Shown piece after piece: positions 1-8,397 of a stretch of 64,000 bases of DNA. This DNA comes from Streptomyces sp. B3I8 (GTDB taxonomy: Bacteria > Actinomycetota > Actinomycetes > Streptomycetales > Streptomycetaceae), in assembly GCF_030816915.1 (NCBI RefSeq), contig NZ_JAUSYN010000002.1, forward strand, positions 5,779,501 to 5,843,500, read 5' to 3'. Each line of letters starts with the position of its first letter. Within the stretch, counting starts at the first letter, position 1. The notes beneath the pieces were generated by a model. The model was given only the letters and a program-made list of their open reading frames with translations. It had not been told where the DNA came from and ran no database searches. A program made the position numbers and the translations under genes.

Positions 1-503
1 CGCGCACCGGCCCGCGCGGCCAGCGCGACCAGCGCCGATCCCACGTTGCCCGCGGCCCCGGCCACCAGCACCGTCTCGCCGGGGAGCAGCTCCCCGTGGT
101 TGAACAGGGCGAGATACGCGGTGGCCGCCGGGTGCAGCACGGCCACCGCCTCCAGCGGCGGCACCCCGTCCGGCAGCCGGTACAACCGGTTCGCGGCGAC
201 GACGACCCGCTCGGCGGCGGCTCCCTGCCGCCCCCCGTGCCCCAGACTGTTGCACCACACCGTCTCGCCCGCCGCGAACCCGCCGGCCGCCTCCACGACC
301 GTCCCCACCAGATCGCGCCCGACGACAAAGGGGAACGTCAGCGGCGTACGGAACACCCCCGACCGCACGAGCGTGTCCACCGGATCGACGGCGCTGGCCA
401 CCACGTCCACCAGTACCTCACCGGCCCCCGGCACGGGCGTGGGCAGTTCCCCGAGACGGATCACCTCGGGCGGCCCGAGCTGTTCGATGTAAGCGGCGCG
501 CAT
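1..503 (-). CDS. Zinc-independent quinone oxidoreductase / MDR alcohol dehydrogenase, C-terminus outside window
   Basis: The minus strand reads an uninterrupted medium-chain dehydrogenase N-terminus starting at ATG 503 (MRAAYIEQLGPPEVIRLGEL). A GroES-like fold follows (DPVDTLVRSGVF, FPFVVGRDLVGTVVEA), then the start of the Rossmann domain with the NADP-binding loop VLVAGAAGNVGSALVALAA. The window edge cuts the gene after about 167 residues. The catalytic zinc ligands of true alcohol dehydrogenases are not evident, so an NADPH:quinone reductase-like enzyme is most likely. The substrate cannot be told. It is divergent from the amidohydrolase gene. Confidence 0.85.
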   Translation of the reverse strand, partial: MRAAYIEQLGPPEVIRLGELPTPVPGAGEVLVDVVASAVDPVDTLVRSGVFRTPLTFPFVVGRDLVGTVVEAAGGFAAGETVWCNSLGHGGRQGAAAERVVVAANRLYRLPDGVPPLEAVAVLHPAATAYLALFNHGELLPGETVLVAGAAGNVGSALVALAARAGA

Positions 504-778
504 GGACGGAGATTCTTCCACCGGGACGGCGGGCGGCCGGGCGGACACACGGAGCGCCCCCGCCCGCCCGCACCCGGGAGCACGTGGGGGTGGGCCGGCC
601 CCGGTGTCCAAGTTGCGAAAAGAGCCCGGCCGAAAGGCGTTCGAGGGCCCGGAGCGGGCCCGCGCTCCGGGACCATGACGGGACCACGACCGCGCGGTCA
701 CCCGCCCGTCGGGCCGCCGCCCCTTCCAGCCGACACGGCCGACAGGGCCGACACGGCCGTCACAGGAGAGGAACAACG

Positions 779-1747
779 ATGGAGCAGCACCCAGCAGAAC
801 CCCTCGTCGACGTCCACGCCCACTTCGTGACGCCCTGGTACGTCGAGGCCGCGAAGGCCGCCGGACACCACCACCCCGACGGGATGCCGGCGTGGCCGGC
901 GTGGAGCCCGGAGGACCACCTCCGGCTGATGGACGCGCACGGCATCGAGCAGGCCGTCCTCTCGATCTCCTCACCGGGGGTCTGGTTCGGGGACAGGGAG
1001 GCCTCGGTCGCGCTGTGCCGTCGGGTCAACGACTACGCGGCGGGTCTGGCCGCCGAGCATCCGGACCGGTTCCGGTTCTTCGCCTCGGTGCCGCTGCCGG
1101 ACGTCGACGAGGCCGTCGCGGAGGCCGGCCGGGCGCTCGACGAACTCGGCGCCGCCGGCACGGTGGTGATGACGAACGCCGGTGGCGTCTCCCTCGGCGA
1201 CCCGCGCGTCGCGCCGTTCCTCGACGAGTTGGACCGGCGGGGCGCCGTCATGTTCGTGCACCCCACGACCCCGCTCGGCTGGGAGCCGACGGTGCCGGAA
1301 CTGCCGCGTCCCATGGTGGAGTTCTTCGCCGAGACCACCCGCGTGCTGGCCGCCATGCTCACCGGCGGCGAGGCGGCCCGTCGCAGCGGGCTGCGGACCG
1401 TCGTGCCGCACTGCGGCGCGTCGTTGCCGGTGCTCGTGGACCGGCTGCGGCTGTTCGCCGCCCTCCAGCCCTCCCCGGACGGGGCCGCGCGCATCGACGC
1501 GGGGCTCGCGCACCTCTGGTTCGACCTGGCCGGGACCCCGCTGCCGGTGCACGTCGAGGCTCTGATCAGCCATGTCGGCACCGGGCGGTTGCTCTACGGC
1601 AGCGACTACTGCTGGACGCCGCCGGGGCTGGTCGCCGACCAGGTCGCCGCCCTCGACACCGGATGGCGGGCGGAGTCCCATGGCCCGTGGCGGGAGCTGA
1701 CGGCCACGAACGCCGCGACCCTGCTGGCGGGCCGCGCGGCCCACTGA
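779..1747 (+). CDS. Amidohydrolase family 2 (ACMSD-like) metal-dependent hydrolase/decarboxylase
   Basis: A 322-residue protein of the amidohydrolase-2 clan. The N-terminal metal motif is VDVHAHF (H13, H15). Later conserved elements are VVPHCGA and YGSDYCW, whose Asp is the usual last metal ligand. Members include ACMSD-type decarboxylases and lactone hydrolases of aromatic breakdown; the substrate here is unknown. An open frame extends upstream to 584, but ATG 779 has a good AGGAGAGG site about 6 nt ahead and starts just before the conserved domain, so I chose it. The gene stands alone between the divergent oxidoreductase and the AraC regulator. Confidence 0.85.
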   Translation: MEQHPAEPLVDVHAHFVTPWYVEAAKAAGHHHPDGMPAWPAWSPEDHLRLMDAHGIEQAVLSISSPGVWFGDREASVALCRRVNDYAAGLAAEHPDRFRFFASVPLPDVDEAVAEAGRALDELGAAGTVVMTNAGGVSLGDPRVAPFLDELDRRGAVMFVHPTTPLGWEPTVPELPRPMVEFFAETTRVLAAMLTGGEAARRSGLRTVVPHCGASLPVLVDRLRLFAALQPSPDGAARIDAGLAHLWFDLAGTPLPVHVEALISHVGTGRLLYGSDYCWTPPGLVADQVAALDTGWRAESHGPWRELTATNAATLLAGRAAH

Positions 1748-1782
1748 CACGCGGGCCGGCCGCGGGCGGCGCCGTGCGGAGT

Positions 1783-1812
1783 GGTGGCATGCGGTGCGGT
1801 GGCATGCGGTGC
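1783..1812. repeat. 15-bp tandem duplication containing GCATGC
   Basis: Two exact tandem copies of GGTGGCATGCGGTGC (1783-1797 and 1798-1812) lie in the gap before the AraC gene. Each carries the palindrome GCATGC. It could be a regulator site or a simple slippage duplication. Confidence 0.6.
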
Positions 1813-1878
1813 GCGTGATGTCAGGGTGTGAAGCGCGAGGTCCGTGGCGGACCACGTGCCGACATCCTGGAGAACCGT

Positions 1879-2940
1879 ATGACCGCCCCCCTCGAAGGAA
1901 CCCACCGCGTGCATCCCGACGACTGTGTCCTGCGCGCGCTCGCCGCCTACAAGCGCTTCGAGACCCACGATCTGGAGGTGGCGGAAGGGGAGGTCAGACG
2001 GTTCATGGCACCGGGCCGGCTGCGCGCGCGCCCCGATCGCCGCGGCGACGTCGACGCGCGCGCCTTCTACGCCGACACCGGCTCCGTAGGGGTCGGGCAC
2101 ATGAGTTACGGCGCGGACGTGATCATGGACAGGGAGGCGGACTCCCGCTACCTCGGCATCGCGATACCCCTGTCGGGGCGCCTCCGCGTCCGGAGGGGAA
2201 GCGAGGTCCTCGACGCGTACGCCGGGGAATCGGTCGTGGTGATCGCACCGGACGGACGTGTGCTCGTCGACTGGAGCGCCGACTGCCGCGCCCTCATGCT
2301 GCGCGTGACGACCACCTCACTGGCGCGTGCGGCCCGCGCGCTGACCGGCGAACGGGACACGGACCGGCCACCGCGCTTCGTGCACCAGGTGCTGCCCCTG
2401 GACCGCGGCCACGCCGTGCACAGCGCCGCCAGACTGCTCGCCGAGAACTTCGGACGGTACGGCGATGTCGCCGCCGTTCCCGGCGGGTTGCTGCGGCGGC
2501 TCTCCGAACACGCCCTGAACGCCGTGCTGCTCGGTCTGGACCACGACCTGGGCGCCCCCGCCGGGCCTGCCTACCGGGCGACACCCAGCAAGGCGGTGCG
2601 CTCGGCGATGCGCCTGATAGAGGACGAGACCACCGCCGAGTTCAACGTCGGCGAGCTGGCCCGCCACCTCGGACTGACCGTACGCGCCCTCGAACTCGGC
2701 TTCCGCCGCGCCCTCGACGAGACCCCGCACCACTACATGCGGCGGATCCGGCTGGAACGGGCGCACCGCGAGCTCCTGGCCGCCGACCCCTCCGACCCGG
2801 CCGACGCCACGACCGTCACCGAGATCGCGACCCGATGGGGCTTCCACCACGCGGGCCGCTTCGCCGCCTCCTACAAGGCCGTCCACGGCGTCACGCCCTC
2901 GGTGAGCCTGCGGACCTTCCCGGGGGCGAACCGCCGTTGA
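1879..2940 (+). CDS. AraC-family transcriptional regulator
   Basis: A 353-residue regulator. The N-terminal about 200 residues form a cupin-like AraC_binding_2-type sensor. The C-terminus is a double helix-turn-helix (FNVGELARHLGLTVRALELG, then VTEIATRWGFHHAGRFAASY) ending in a typical AraC tail (YKAVHGVTPS). GTG 1828 is in frame, but ATG 1879 has GGAGA five bases ahead. The P450 gene follows 81 bp downstream in the same direction, so this protein may control it. The effector is unknown. Confidence 0.9.
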   Translation: MTAPLEGTHRVHPDDCVLRALAAYKRFETHDLEVAEGEVRRFMAPGRLRARPDRRGDVDARAFYADTGSVGVGHMSYGADVIMDREADSRYLGIAIPLSGRLRVRRGSEVLDAYAGESVVVIAPDGRVLVDWSADCRALMLRVTTTSLARAARALTGERDTDRPPRFVHQVLPLDRGHAVHSAARLLAENFGRYGDVAAVPGGLLRRLSEHALNAVLLGLDHDLGAPAGPAYRATPSKAVRSAMRLIEDETTAEFNVGELARHLGLTVRALELGFRRALDETPHHYMRRIRLERAHRELLAADPSDPADATTVTEIATRWGFHHAGRFAASYKAVHGVTPSVSLRTFPGANRR

Positions 2941-3021
2941 CGGCCGCGGGGCACCAAGTCGGGCCGCCACACGTTGTCCCGTTCGAGGACGCGGGCGTGA
3001 CACGCGAACGGAAGGAGTGCC

Positions 3022-4209
3022 GTGGCGGACACGGTGATCGACCTGGGGCAGTACGGCGAGGCCTTCGCCGAGGACCCGTTCCCGGTCTACGCGGAGCTGC
3101 GGGAGCGGGGACCCGTGCACCGGGTGCGGATGCCGGAGCCCGATCCGTGGGAGTGCTGGCTGGTCGTCGGGTACGAGGAGGCGCGTGCGGCGCTCGCCGA
3201 CCCGCGGTTCGCCAAGGACGTCCGGAAGCTGGGCGCGCAGGCGTTCGACGAGCGGATCATGGGCCGGCACGTGCTCGTCTCCGACCCGCCCGAGCACACC
3301 CGGCTGCGCGCGCTGGTCACCCGGGCGTTCACCGCGCGGCGGATCCGGGCGCTCGCTCCGCGAGTGCAGCAGATCACCGACGACCTGCTGGACAAGATGG
3401 TGCCGCGCGGCCGGGCCGACCTGGTGGGGTCCTTCGCCTATCCGCTGCCCATCACCGTCATCTGCGAACTGCTCGGCGTGCCCGACCTGGACCGCGAGGC
3501 GTTCCGGGCGCTGTCGACCCGGGTCGTGGCACCGGCCGCCGGTGACGACGACCACGGCGGCGCGCTGGGGGAGATGGCGGCGTACCTGGACGAGCTGATC
3601 GAGGACAAGCGGGCCGCCGCGCCGGGCGACGACCTGCTCAGCGACCTCATCCGCACCCGCGCCGAGGACGGCGACCGGCTGTCCCGGGCGGAACTGCGCG
3701 GCATGGCGTTCATCCTGCTCGTCGCGGGACACGAGACGACCGTCAACCTCCTCACCAACGGCGTGCACGCGCTGCTCACCCATCCCGAGCAACTGGCGGC
3801 GCTGCGGGCCGACATGTCGCTGCTGGACGGCGCGGTCGAGGAGATGCTGCGCTACGAGGGGCCCGTGGAGACGGCGACGTTCCGCTTCGCGGCGGAGCCG
3901 GTGGAACTGGGCGGCCGGCTGATCGGCAGGGGAGAGGGGGTGCTGGTCGGCCTCGACTCGGCCGACCGGGACGGCGCGCGCTACCCGAACCCCGACCGCT
4001 TCGACATCCGGCGCGCCCCGCAGGGACACCTGGCGTTCGGGCACGGCCTGCACTTCTGCCTGGGGGCGCCGCTGGCGCGCCTGGAGGCCCGCACGGCGCT
4101 GCGGTCCCTGCTGGACCGCTGCCCCGATCTGACCCTCGACGGCCCTCCGGGCCCGCGGGTGCCGGGCATGCTGATGCGCGGCTTCCGCACCTTGCCGATC
4201 CGCTGGTAG
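3022..4209 (+). CDS. Cytochrome P450
   Basis: A 395-residue soluble bacterial class I P450. The I-helix oxygen-activation motif AGHETT is at 235-240, the K-helix ExxR is E274-R277, and the heme loop AFGHGLHFCLGAPLARLE has thiolate ligand C346. GTG 3022 is preceded by a strong GAAGGAGT site. No ferredoxin or reductase gene is adjacent, so electrons must come from elsewhere. The neighbouring AraC regulator is the only context, and there are no biosynthetic genes around it. The substrate cannot be predicted. Confidence 0.95.
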   Translation: MADTVIDLGQYGEAFAEDPFPVYAELRERGPVHRVRMPEPDPWECWLVVGYEEARAALADPRFAKDVRKLGAQAFDERIMGRHVLVSDPPEHTRLRALVTRAFTARRIRALAPRVQQITDDLLDKMVPRGRADLVGSFAYPLPITVICELLGVPDLDREAFRALSTRVVAPAAGDDDHGGALGEMAAYLDELIEDKRAAAPGDDLLSDLIRTRAEDGDRLSRAELRGMAFILLVAGHETTVNLLTNGVHALLTHPEQLAALRADMSLLDGAVEEMLRYEGPVETATFRFAAEPVELGGRLIGRGEGVLVGLDSADRDGARYPNPDRFDIRRAPQGHLAFGHGLHFCLGAPLARLEARTALRSLLDRCPDLTLDGPPGPRVPGMLMRGFRTLPIRW

Positions 4210-4214
4210 GTACT

Positions 4215-4269
4215 CAGGGGCGCGGGGAACTGCGCGATCCTTCGGGGGGCCGGGGGGCGGCCCCCCCGG
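4215..4269. repeat. Streptomyces extragenic repeat followed by GC hairpin terminator
   Basis: CAGGGGCGCGGGGAACTGCG (4215-4234) is the core of a short repeat I recognise from intergenic spaces of many streptomycetes. It is followed at 4250-4269 by the inverted repeat CCGGGGGG-CGG-CCCCCCCGG. This is a plausible shared terminator between the convergent P450 and dehydrogenase genes. Related cores occur inside the SWIM gene. Confidence 0.6.
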
Positions 4270-4334
4270 GGTCGGGAAGGGAAGGGGCGGCGGGGGCGAA
4301 AACCCCCCTGGCCCACGCACCCCCGCCCCAGGCC

Positions 4335-5339
4335 CTAACCCCCCGCCACCTCCTCCACCTTCACCGCGCGCCGCTCACGGCGCGACATCTCGCACGCCTC
4401 CGCGATCCGCAACGCCCCGAGCGCCTCCCACCCGTCGCACGGGTTCTCCCGCTCCCCCCGCACCACCCGCACGAACGCGCCCAGCTCCCCCTCGTACGCC
4501 GCCGCGAACCGTTCGAGGAACCCCGGCCACGGCTTGTCCGCCGGGGGTGGTCCGGCCGGTTCCGTGGACGCGATCGGGGTGCGGTCGTCCAGCCCCACCA
4601 CGATCGTGTCCCGCTCGCCCGCCAGCTCCATCCGCACGTCGTACCCCGCGCCGTTGACCCGCGCTCCGGTCACCGTCGCGAGCGTGCCGTCGTCCAGCGT
4701 GAGCACGGCGGCCGCCGTGTCCACGTCCGCCGCCTCCCGGAACGGTTCCGGCCCGGCGTCCGAGCCGGTCGCGTACACCTCGGCGACCTCGCGCCCGGTC
4801 ACCCACCGCACCATGTCGAAGTCGTGCACCAGGGTGTCCCGGAAGAACCCGCCCGAGACCCGCAGGTGCGCGGCCGACGGCGGCGTACGGTCCGCCGTGA
4901 GTGCCCGCACCGTGTGCAACCGGCCCAGCCGCCCGGCGCGCACGGCGTCCCGCGCGCCGGCGTACCCCGCGTCGAACCGGCGCTGGAAGCCCATCTGCAG
5001 CACCGTGCCCGCCGCCTTCACCTCGGCGAGCGCCGCCAGCGTGCCCGGCAGGTCGACCGCGACCGGCTTCTCGCAGAACACCGGCAGCCCCGACCGCGCC
5101 GCCCGGCCGATCAGTTCGCCGTGGGCCGCGGTGGCCGCCGTGATGACCACCGCGTCCACGCCCCAGGTGAAGATCTCGTCCACCCCGGGGGCCGCCGTTG
5201 CGCCCAGCCGGTCCGCGAGGGCGTGCGCCCGGGCCGGGTCGACGTCGGTGACGATGAGGGCTCCCACGTCGCGGTGGCGGCTGAGCGTGGCCGCGTGGAG
5301 CGTGCCGATACGGCCCGCCCCGATGAGTCCGATGCGCAT
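4335..5339 (-). CDS. Gfo/Idh/MocA family oxidoreductase (inositol 2-dehydrogenase-like)
   Basis: A 334-residue NAD(P)-dependent sugar or cyclitol dehydrogenase. The N-terminal Rossmann motif is MRIGLIGAGRIGTLHA. The EKPVA motif, whose Lys is catalytic in this family, is in FCEKPVAVDLPG. The C-terminal alpha/beta domain contains GGFFRDTLVHDFDMVRW, with an active-site His and Asp in the expected place. The length is typical of IolG-like enzymes. It is divergent from a GntR regulator, with palindromic sites between. A ROK sugar kinase lies beyond, so a role in carbohydrate or inositol use is likely, but the exact substrate is inferred only. Confidence 0.88.
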   Translation of the reverse strand: MRIGLIGAGRIGTLHAATLSRHRDVGALIVTDVDPARAHALADRLGATAAPGVDEIFTWGVDAVVITAATAAHGELIGRAARSGLPVFCEKPVAVDLPGTLAALAEVKAAGTVLQMGFQRRFDAGYAGARDAVRAGRLGRLHTVRALTADRTPPSAAHLRVSGGFFRDTLVHDFDMVRWVTGREVAEVYATGSDAGPEPFREAADVDTAAAVLTLDDGTLATVTGARVNGAGYDVRMELAGERDTIVVGLDDRTPIASTEPAGPPPADKPWPGFLERFAAAYEGELGAFVRVVRGERENPCDGWEALGALRIAEACEMSRRERRAVKVEEVAGG

Positions 5340-5353
5340 GTGAACAAAGTGAG

Positions 5354-5391
5354 GTGACAGCCGTCACGCTGTCAATCCTTTGTCCGGACAA
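5354..5391. promoter_or_regulatory. Candidate GntR operator region between divergent genes
   Basis: The perfect 12-bp palindrome TTGTCCGGACAA (5380-5391) lies in the divergent gap. A second inverted repeat, GTGAC-AGCC-GTCAC (5354-5367), adjoins it. Their position between a GntR gene and its probable target is typical of autoregulatory GntR/HutC-type operators. Confidence 0.55.
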
Positions 5392-5440
5392 CCTGACCGC
5401 ACAACTTCCCGTCAACAGGTGCCGCAGCTACGCTCGGGCC

Positions 5441-6205
5441 GTGCCCAAACCAGAAGTGGACCACACCGTGTCGCTCGAACTCGGCGTCGACCGCAGCAGT
5501 CCGGTGCCCCTCTACTTCCAGCTCTCCCAGCAGCTGGAGGCCGCGATCGAGCACGGAACGCTGACGCCGGGCAGCCTGCTGGGCAACGAGATAGAACTCG
5601 CCGCACGCCTCGGCCTGTCCCGGCCCACGGTGCGCCAGGCCATCCAGTCCCTGGTCGACAAGGGACTGCTGGTGCGCCGGCGAGGGGTCGGCACCCAGGT
5701 CGTGCACAGCCAGGTCAAACGCCCGCTGGAGCTCAGCAGCCTCTACGACGACCTGGAGGCGGCCGGGCAGCGCCCCGCCACCGAGGTCCTCGTCAATGTG
5801 CTGGAGCCCGCCCCCGCCCTGGTGGCCGCCGCCCTCCAGATCGCCGAGGGCGTCCAGGTGCACCGCATCGAGCGGCTGCGGCTGACCCACGGCGAACCGA
5901 TGGCCCACCTGTGCAACTACCTGCCGACCGGGCTGTTCGACCTGGACAGCGGGCAGCTCGCGGCGACCGGCCTGTACCGGATGATGCGCGCGGCCGGCAT
6001 CACCCTGCACAGCGCCCGCCAGTCCATCGGCGCCCGCGCGGCCACCGCCGAGGAGGGCGAGCGGCTGGACGAAGCCGCCGGCGCCCCCCTGCTGACCATG
6101 CAGCGCACCACGTTCGACGACACCGGCCGCGCCGTCGAGTACGGCACCCACACCTACCGTCCCAGCCGCTACTCGTTCGAATTCCAGCTCCTCGTCCGCG
6201 GCTGA
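5441..6205 (+). CDS. GntR-family (HutC subfamily) transcriptional regulator
   Basis: A 254-residue regulator. The N-terminal winged helix is PLYFQLSQQLEAAIEHG then ELAARLGLSRPTVRQAIQSL. A UTRA-type effector domain follows (VHRIERLRLTHGEPMAHLCN; LLTMQRTTFDDTGRAVEYG; YRPSRYSFEFQL). An open frame extends back to GTG 5354, but that would cover the promoter and operators. GTG 5441 (VPKPEVDH) gives the normal family length. It probably represses the divergent dehydrogenase in response to a phosphosugar-like ligand; this is inference from context. Confidence 0.85.
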   Translation: MPKPEVDHTVSLELGVDRSSPVPLYFQLSQQLEAAIEHGTLTPGSLLGNEIELAARLGLSRPTVRQAIQSLVDKGLLVRRRGVGTQVVHSQVKRPLELSSLYDDLEAAGQRPATEVLVNVLEPAPALVAAALQIAEGVQVHRIERLRLTHGEPMAHLCNYLPTGLFDLDSGQLAATGLYRMMRAAGITLHSARQSIGARAATAEEGERLDEAAGAPLLTMQRTTFDDTGRAVEYGTHTYRPSRYSFEFQLLVRG

Positions 6206-6391
6206 TCCGAGAGGTCCGGCGAAGTCCGACTCCCGGTCCGCGGCCGGGCACCGGAAGCGCGCGACCAGCCACAACACCCCCGCACCCGGAAACAACGGCG
6301 CCCGCCACCCCCCTGCCCGGCGCCCGCCCCGCACCCCCGGGCGGGGAGCCCGCCCCCCGGCCGACGCAGTCATACGGCACAATCGGCGACG
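6206..6391. other. Intergenic spacer with extragenic-repeat fragment
   Basis: The stretch around 6257-6290 (GCGCGACCAGCCACAACACC) matches the second half of the streptomycete extragenic repeat. No ORF with coding character was seen. Confidence 0.35.
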
Positions 6392-7582
6392 ATGAGCACC
6401 TACCGCGACCTCTCCCTCCCGCGCGCACTGGGCGCCGCCAGAGTCACCGCCGGCGCGCCCATCGGCTCCCGCCGCGCCACCGCCCTGCGCACCGTCGGCA
6501 CCCGCGAGCGCCGCTCGCACCTGACGGCGCCCCGCGTGCCGACCGTCGGCATCGACATCGGCGGCACCAAGGTGATGGCGGGCGTCGTGGACGCGGACGG
6601 CAACATCCTGGAGCGGCTGCGCACGGAGACCCCGGACAAGTCGAAGAGTCCCAAGGTCGTCGAGGACACCATCGCCGAGCTGGTGCTCGACCTGTCCGAC
6701 CGGCACGACGTGCACGCGGTGGGCATCGGCGCGGCCGGCTGGGTCGACGCCGACCGCAACCGCGTCCTGTTCGCCCCGCACCTGTCCTGGCGCAACGAGC
6801 CGCTGCGGGACCGCCTGGCCGAGCGCCTGGCCGTGCCCGTCCTGGTCGACAACGACGCCAACTCCGCCGCCTGGGCCGAGTGGCGCTTCGGCGCCGGGCG
6901 CGGCGAGGACCACCTCGTCATGATCACCCTCGGTACCGGCATCGGCGGCGCCATCCTGGAGGACGGCCAGGTCAAGCGCGGCAAGTACGGGGTCGCGGGC
7001 GAGTTCGGCCACATGCAGGTCGTGCCCGGCGGGCACCGCTGCCCCTGCGGCAACCGCGGCTGCTGGGAGCAGTACAGCTCCGGCAACGCGCTGGTCCGCG
7101 AGGCCAGGGAACTGGCCGCCGCCGACTCCCCGGTGGCGTACGGGATCATCGAGCACGTCAAGGGGCAGGTCGGCGACATCACCGGCCCGATGATCACCGA
7201 ACTCGCCCGCGAGGGTGACGCCATGTGCGTCGAACTGCTCCAGGACATCGGCCAGTGGCTCGGCGTCGGCATCGCCAACCTCGCCGCCGCCCTCGACCCG
7301 TCCTGCTTCGTGATCGGCGGCGGCGTCAGCGCCGCCGACGACCTGCTCATCGGCCCCGCCCGGGACGCCTTCAAGCGGCACCTCACCGGCCGCGGCTACC
7401 GCCCCGAGGCCCGTATCGTGCGCGCCCAGCTCGGCCCCGAGGCCGGCATGGTCGGCGCCGCCGACCTGGCCCGGCTGGTCGCCCGCCGCTTCCGCCGCGC
7501 CAAGCGCCGCCGGGTGGAGCGCCACGAGCGCTACGAGCGGTACGCCGACTCCCGGCGCTCGGAACGGGAGGACGCCTCATGA
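6392..7582 (+). CDS. ROK-family glucokinase / sugar kinase
   Basis: A 396-residue ROK kinase. The ATP-binding phosphate-1 motif is GIDIGGTKVMAGV. The sugar-binding segment includes VDNDANSAAWAEW. The ROK zinc motif is CPCGNRGCWEQ, with the conserved His in EFGHMQV. The first about 50 residues are a basic, poorly conserved extension seen in actinobacterial homologues. It phosphorylates glucose or a related hexose in the cytoplasm. The small membrane protein gene overlaps its stop codon (ATGA), so the two are co-transcribed. The nearby GntR/dehydrogenase pair suggests a sugar-use neighbourhood. Confidence 0.92.
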   Translation: MSTYRDLSLPRALGAARVTAGAPIGSRRATALRTVGTRERRSHLTAPRVPTVGIDIGGTKVMAGVVDADGNILERLRTETPDKSKSPKVVEDTIAELVLDLSDRHDVHAVGIGAAGWVDADRNRVLFAPHLSWRNEPLRDRLAERLAVPVLVDNDANSAAWAEWRFGAGRGEDHLVMITLGTGIGGAILEDGQVKRGKYGVAGEFGHMQVVPGGHRCPCGNRGCWEQYSSGNALVREARELAAADSPVAYGIIEHVKGQVGDITGPMITELAREGDAMCVELLQDIGQWLGVGIANLAAALDPSCFVIGGGVSAADDLLIGPARDAFKRHLTGRGYRPEARIVRAQLGPEAGMVGAADLARLVARRFRRAKRRRVERHERYERYADSRRSEREDAS

Positions 7583-8163
7583 CGTCCGCCGCGGTACCCC
7601 ACCAGCCCCTCACGCCCCAGCAGACCGCACGTACGCCCGAGAACCGCCGGCACATGATCCGCCGGCGTGCGTTCACCCTCCTGACCATCGTGCTGCTCAT
7701 CGGCGTCCCGGCCGGCTACCTGGTGATCTCCGCCAACCAGAGCCGGGACAGCGGCAAGCAGAAGGAGGAGAAGTGGTCGGCGACCGGTCTCACCGCCGGC
7801 TGGCCCTCACTCGTGCAGCGCCGCCTCTACCAGGTGCCCGTCCCGCCGTACTCGCGCGACGTCGCCTACTACGAGACGAACAACTGGAAGACCAGCAGGC
7901 TGTACACCCAGTTTCTGACCAGCAACGAGGGGCTGGAGCGCTTCCTGCGCCAGACGGGTACCGAGGCCACCGCGCTGAAGATGGGCGACGTCGCCATCGG
8001 CACCCGTGACCAGCAGGTCATCGGCTGGAGCTTCAGCGGGCCGGGACCCTGGTACGGGCTGGTCCACAAGCAGAAGAGCCCGTCCCCCACCCACGACATC
8101 GTCGTCAACCGCTCCGACCCGGCGCACCCGATGGTGTACGTCGTCTCGCGCACGGTGCCGTAG
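7579..8163 (+). CDS. Conserved membrane-anchored protein of unknown function
   Basis: A 194-residue protein whose ATG overlaps the ROK stop codon. The basic N-terminus (RRHMIRRRAFTL) precedes one membrane helix (LLTIVLLIGVPAGYLVI). An extracytoplasmic domain follows, with no motif that I recognise (YYETNNWKTSRLYTQFL, WSFSGPGPWYGLVHKQK). The topology is inside N-terminus, outside C-terminus. Translational coupling to the kinase implies a linked role. Its last codons and stop form the first unit of a 26-bp tandem repeat. Confidence 0.75.
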   Translation: MTSAAVPHQPLTPQQTARTPENRRHMIRRRAFTLLTIVLLIGVPAGYLVISANQSRDSGKQKEEKWSATGLTAGWPSLVQRRLYQVPVPPYSRDVAYYETNNWKTSRLYTQFLTSNEGLERFLRQTGTEATALKMGDVAIGTRDQQVIGWSFSGPGPWYGLVHKQKSPSPTHDIVVNRSDPAHPMVYVVSRTVP

Positions 8164-8225
8164 ACCGGCCGTCGCGCACGGTGCCGTAGACCGGCCGTCG
8201 CGCACGGTGCCGTAGACCGGCCCGC
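8148..8225. repeat. Three tandem 26-bp repeats spanning the stop codon
   Basis: Units begin at 8148, 8174 and 8200 with GCGCACGGTGCCGTAGACCG. The first unit is the 3' end of the membrane-protein gene, including its TAG; the next two are copies in the spacer. The second matches the first exactly, and the third departs only in its last bases. A GCC/GCT-rich low-complexity run follows immediately. Confidence 0.9.
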
Positions 8226-8397
8226 CACAGTGGCTGCCGCCGCTGCCGCTGCTGCCGCTGCGGCCGCTTCCGGCAGGCCGGCGCCGTCGCCGCGCTGCCG
8301 CGGCCACCCCGCACGGGCTCCGGAGCCGACTGTCAGACCCCGCCCGTACAGTCGTAGACACCTGACACGACGCGAGGGGCGGGAGGTGGCCGGACGT

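Noticed and set aside
3022..4209. P450 plus AraC as part of a biosynthetic cluster
   Set aside because: No polyketide, peptide, terpene or other scaffold-forming enzyme lies within the window.
2317..4320. A 667-residue open frame on the minus strand opposite AraC/P450
   Set aside because: It is antisense to two clear genes, has low-complexity composition and no family resemblance; it is a high-GC shadow frame.
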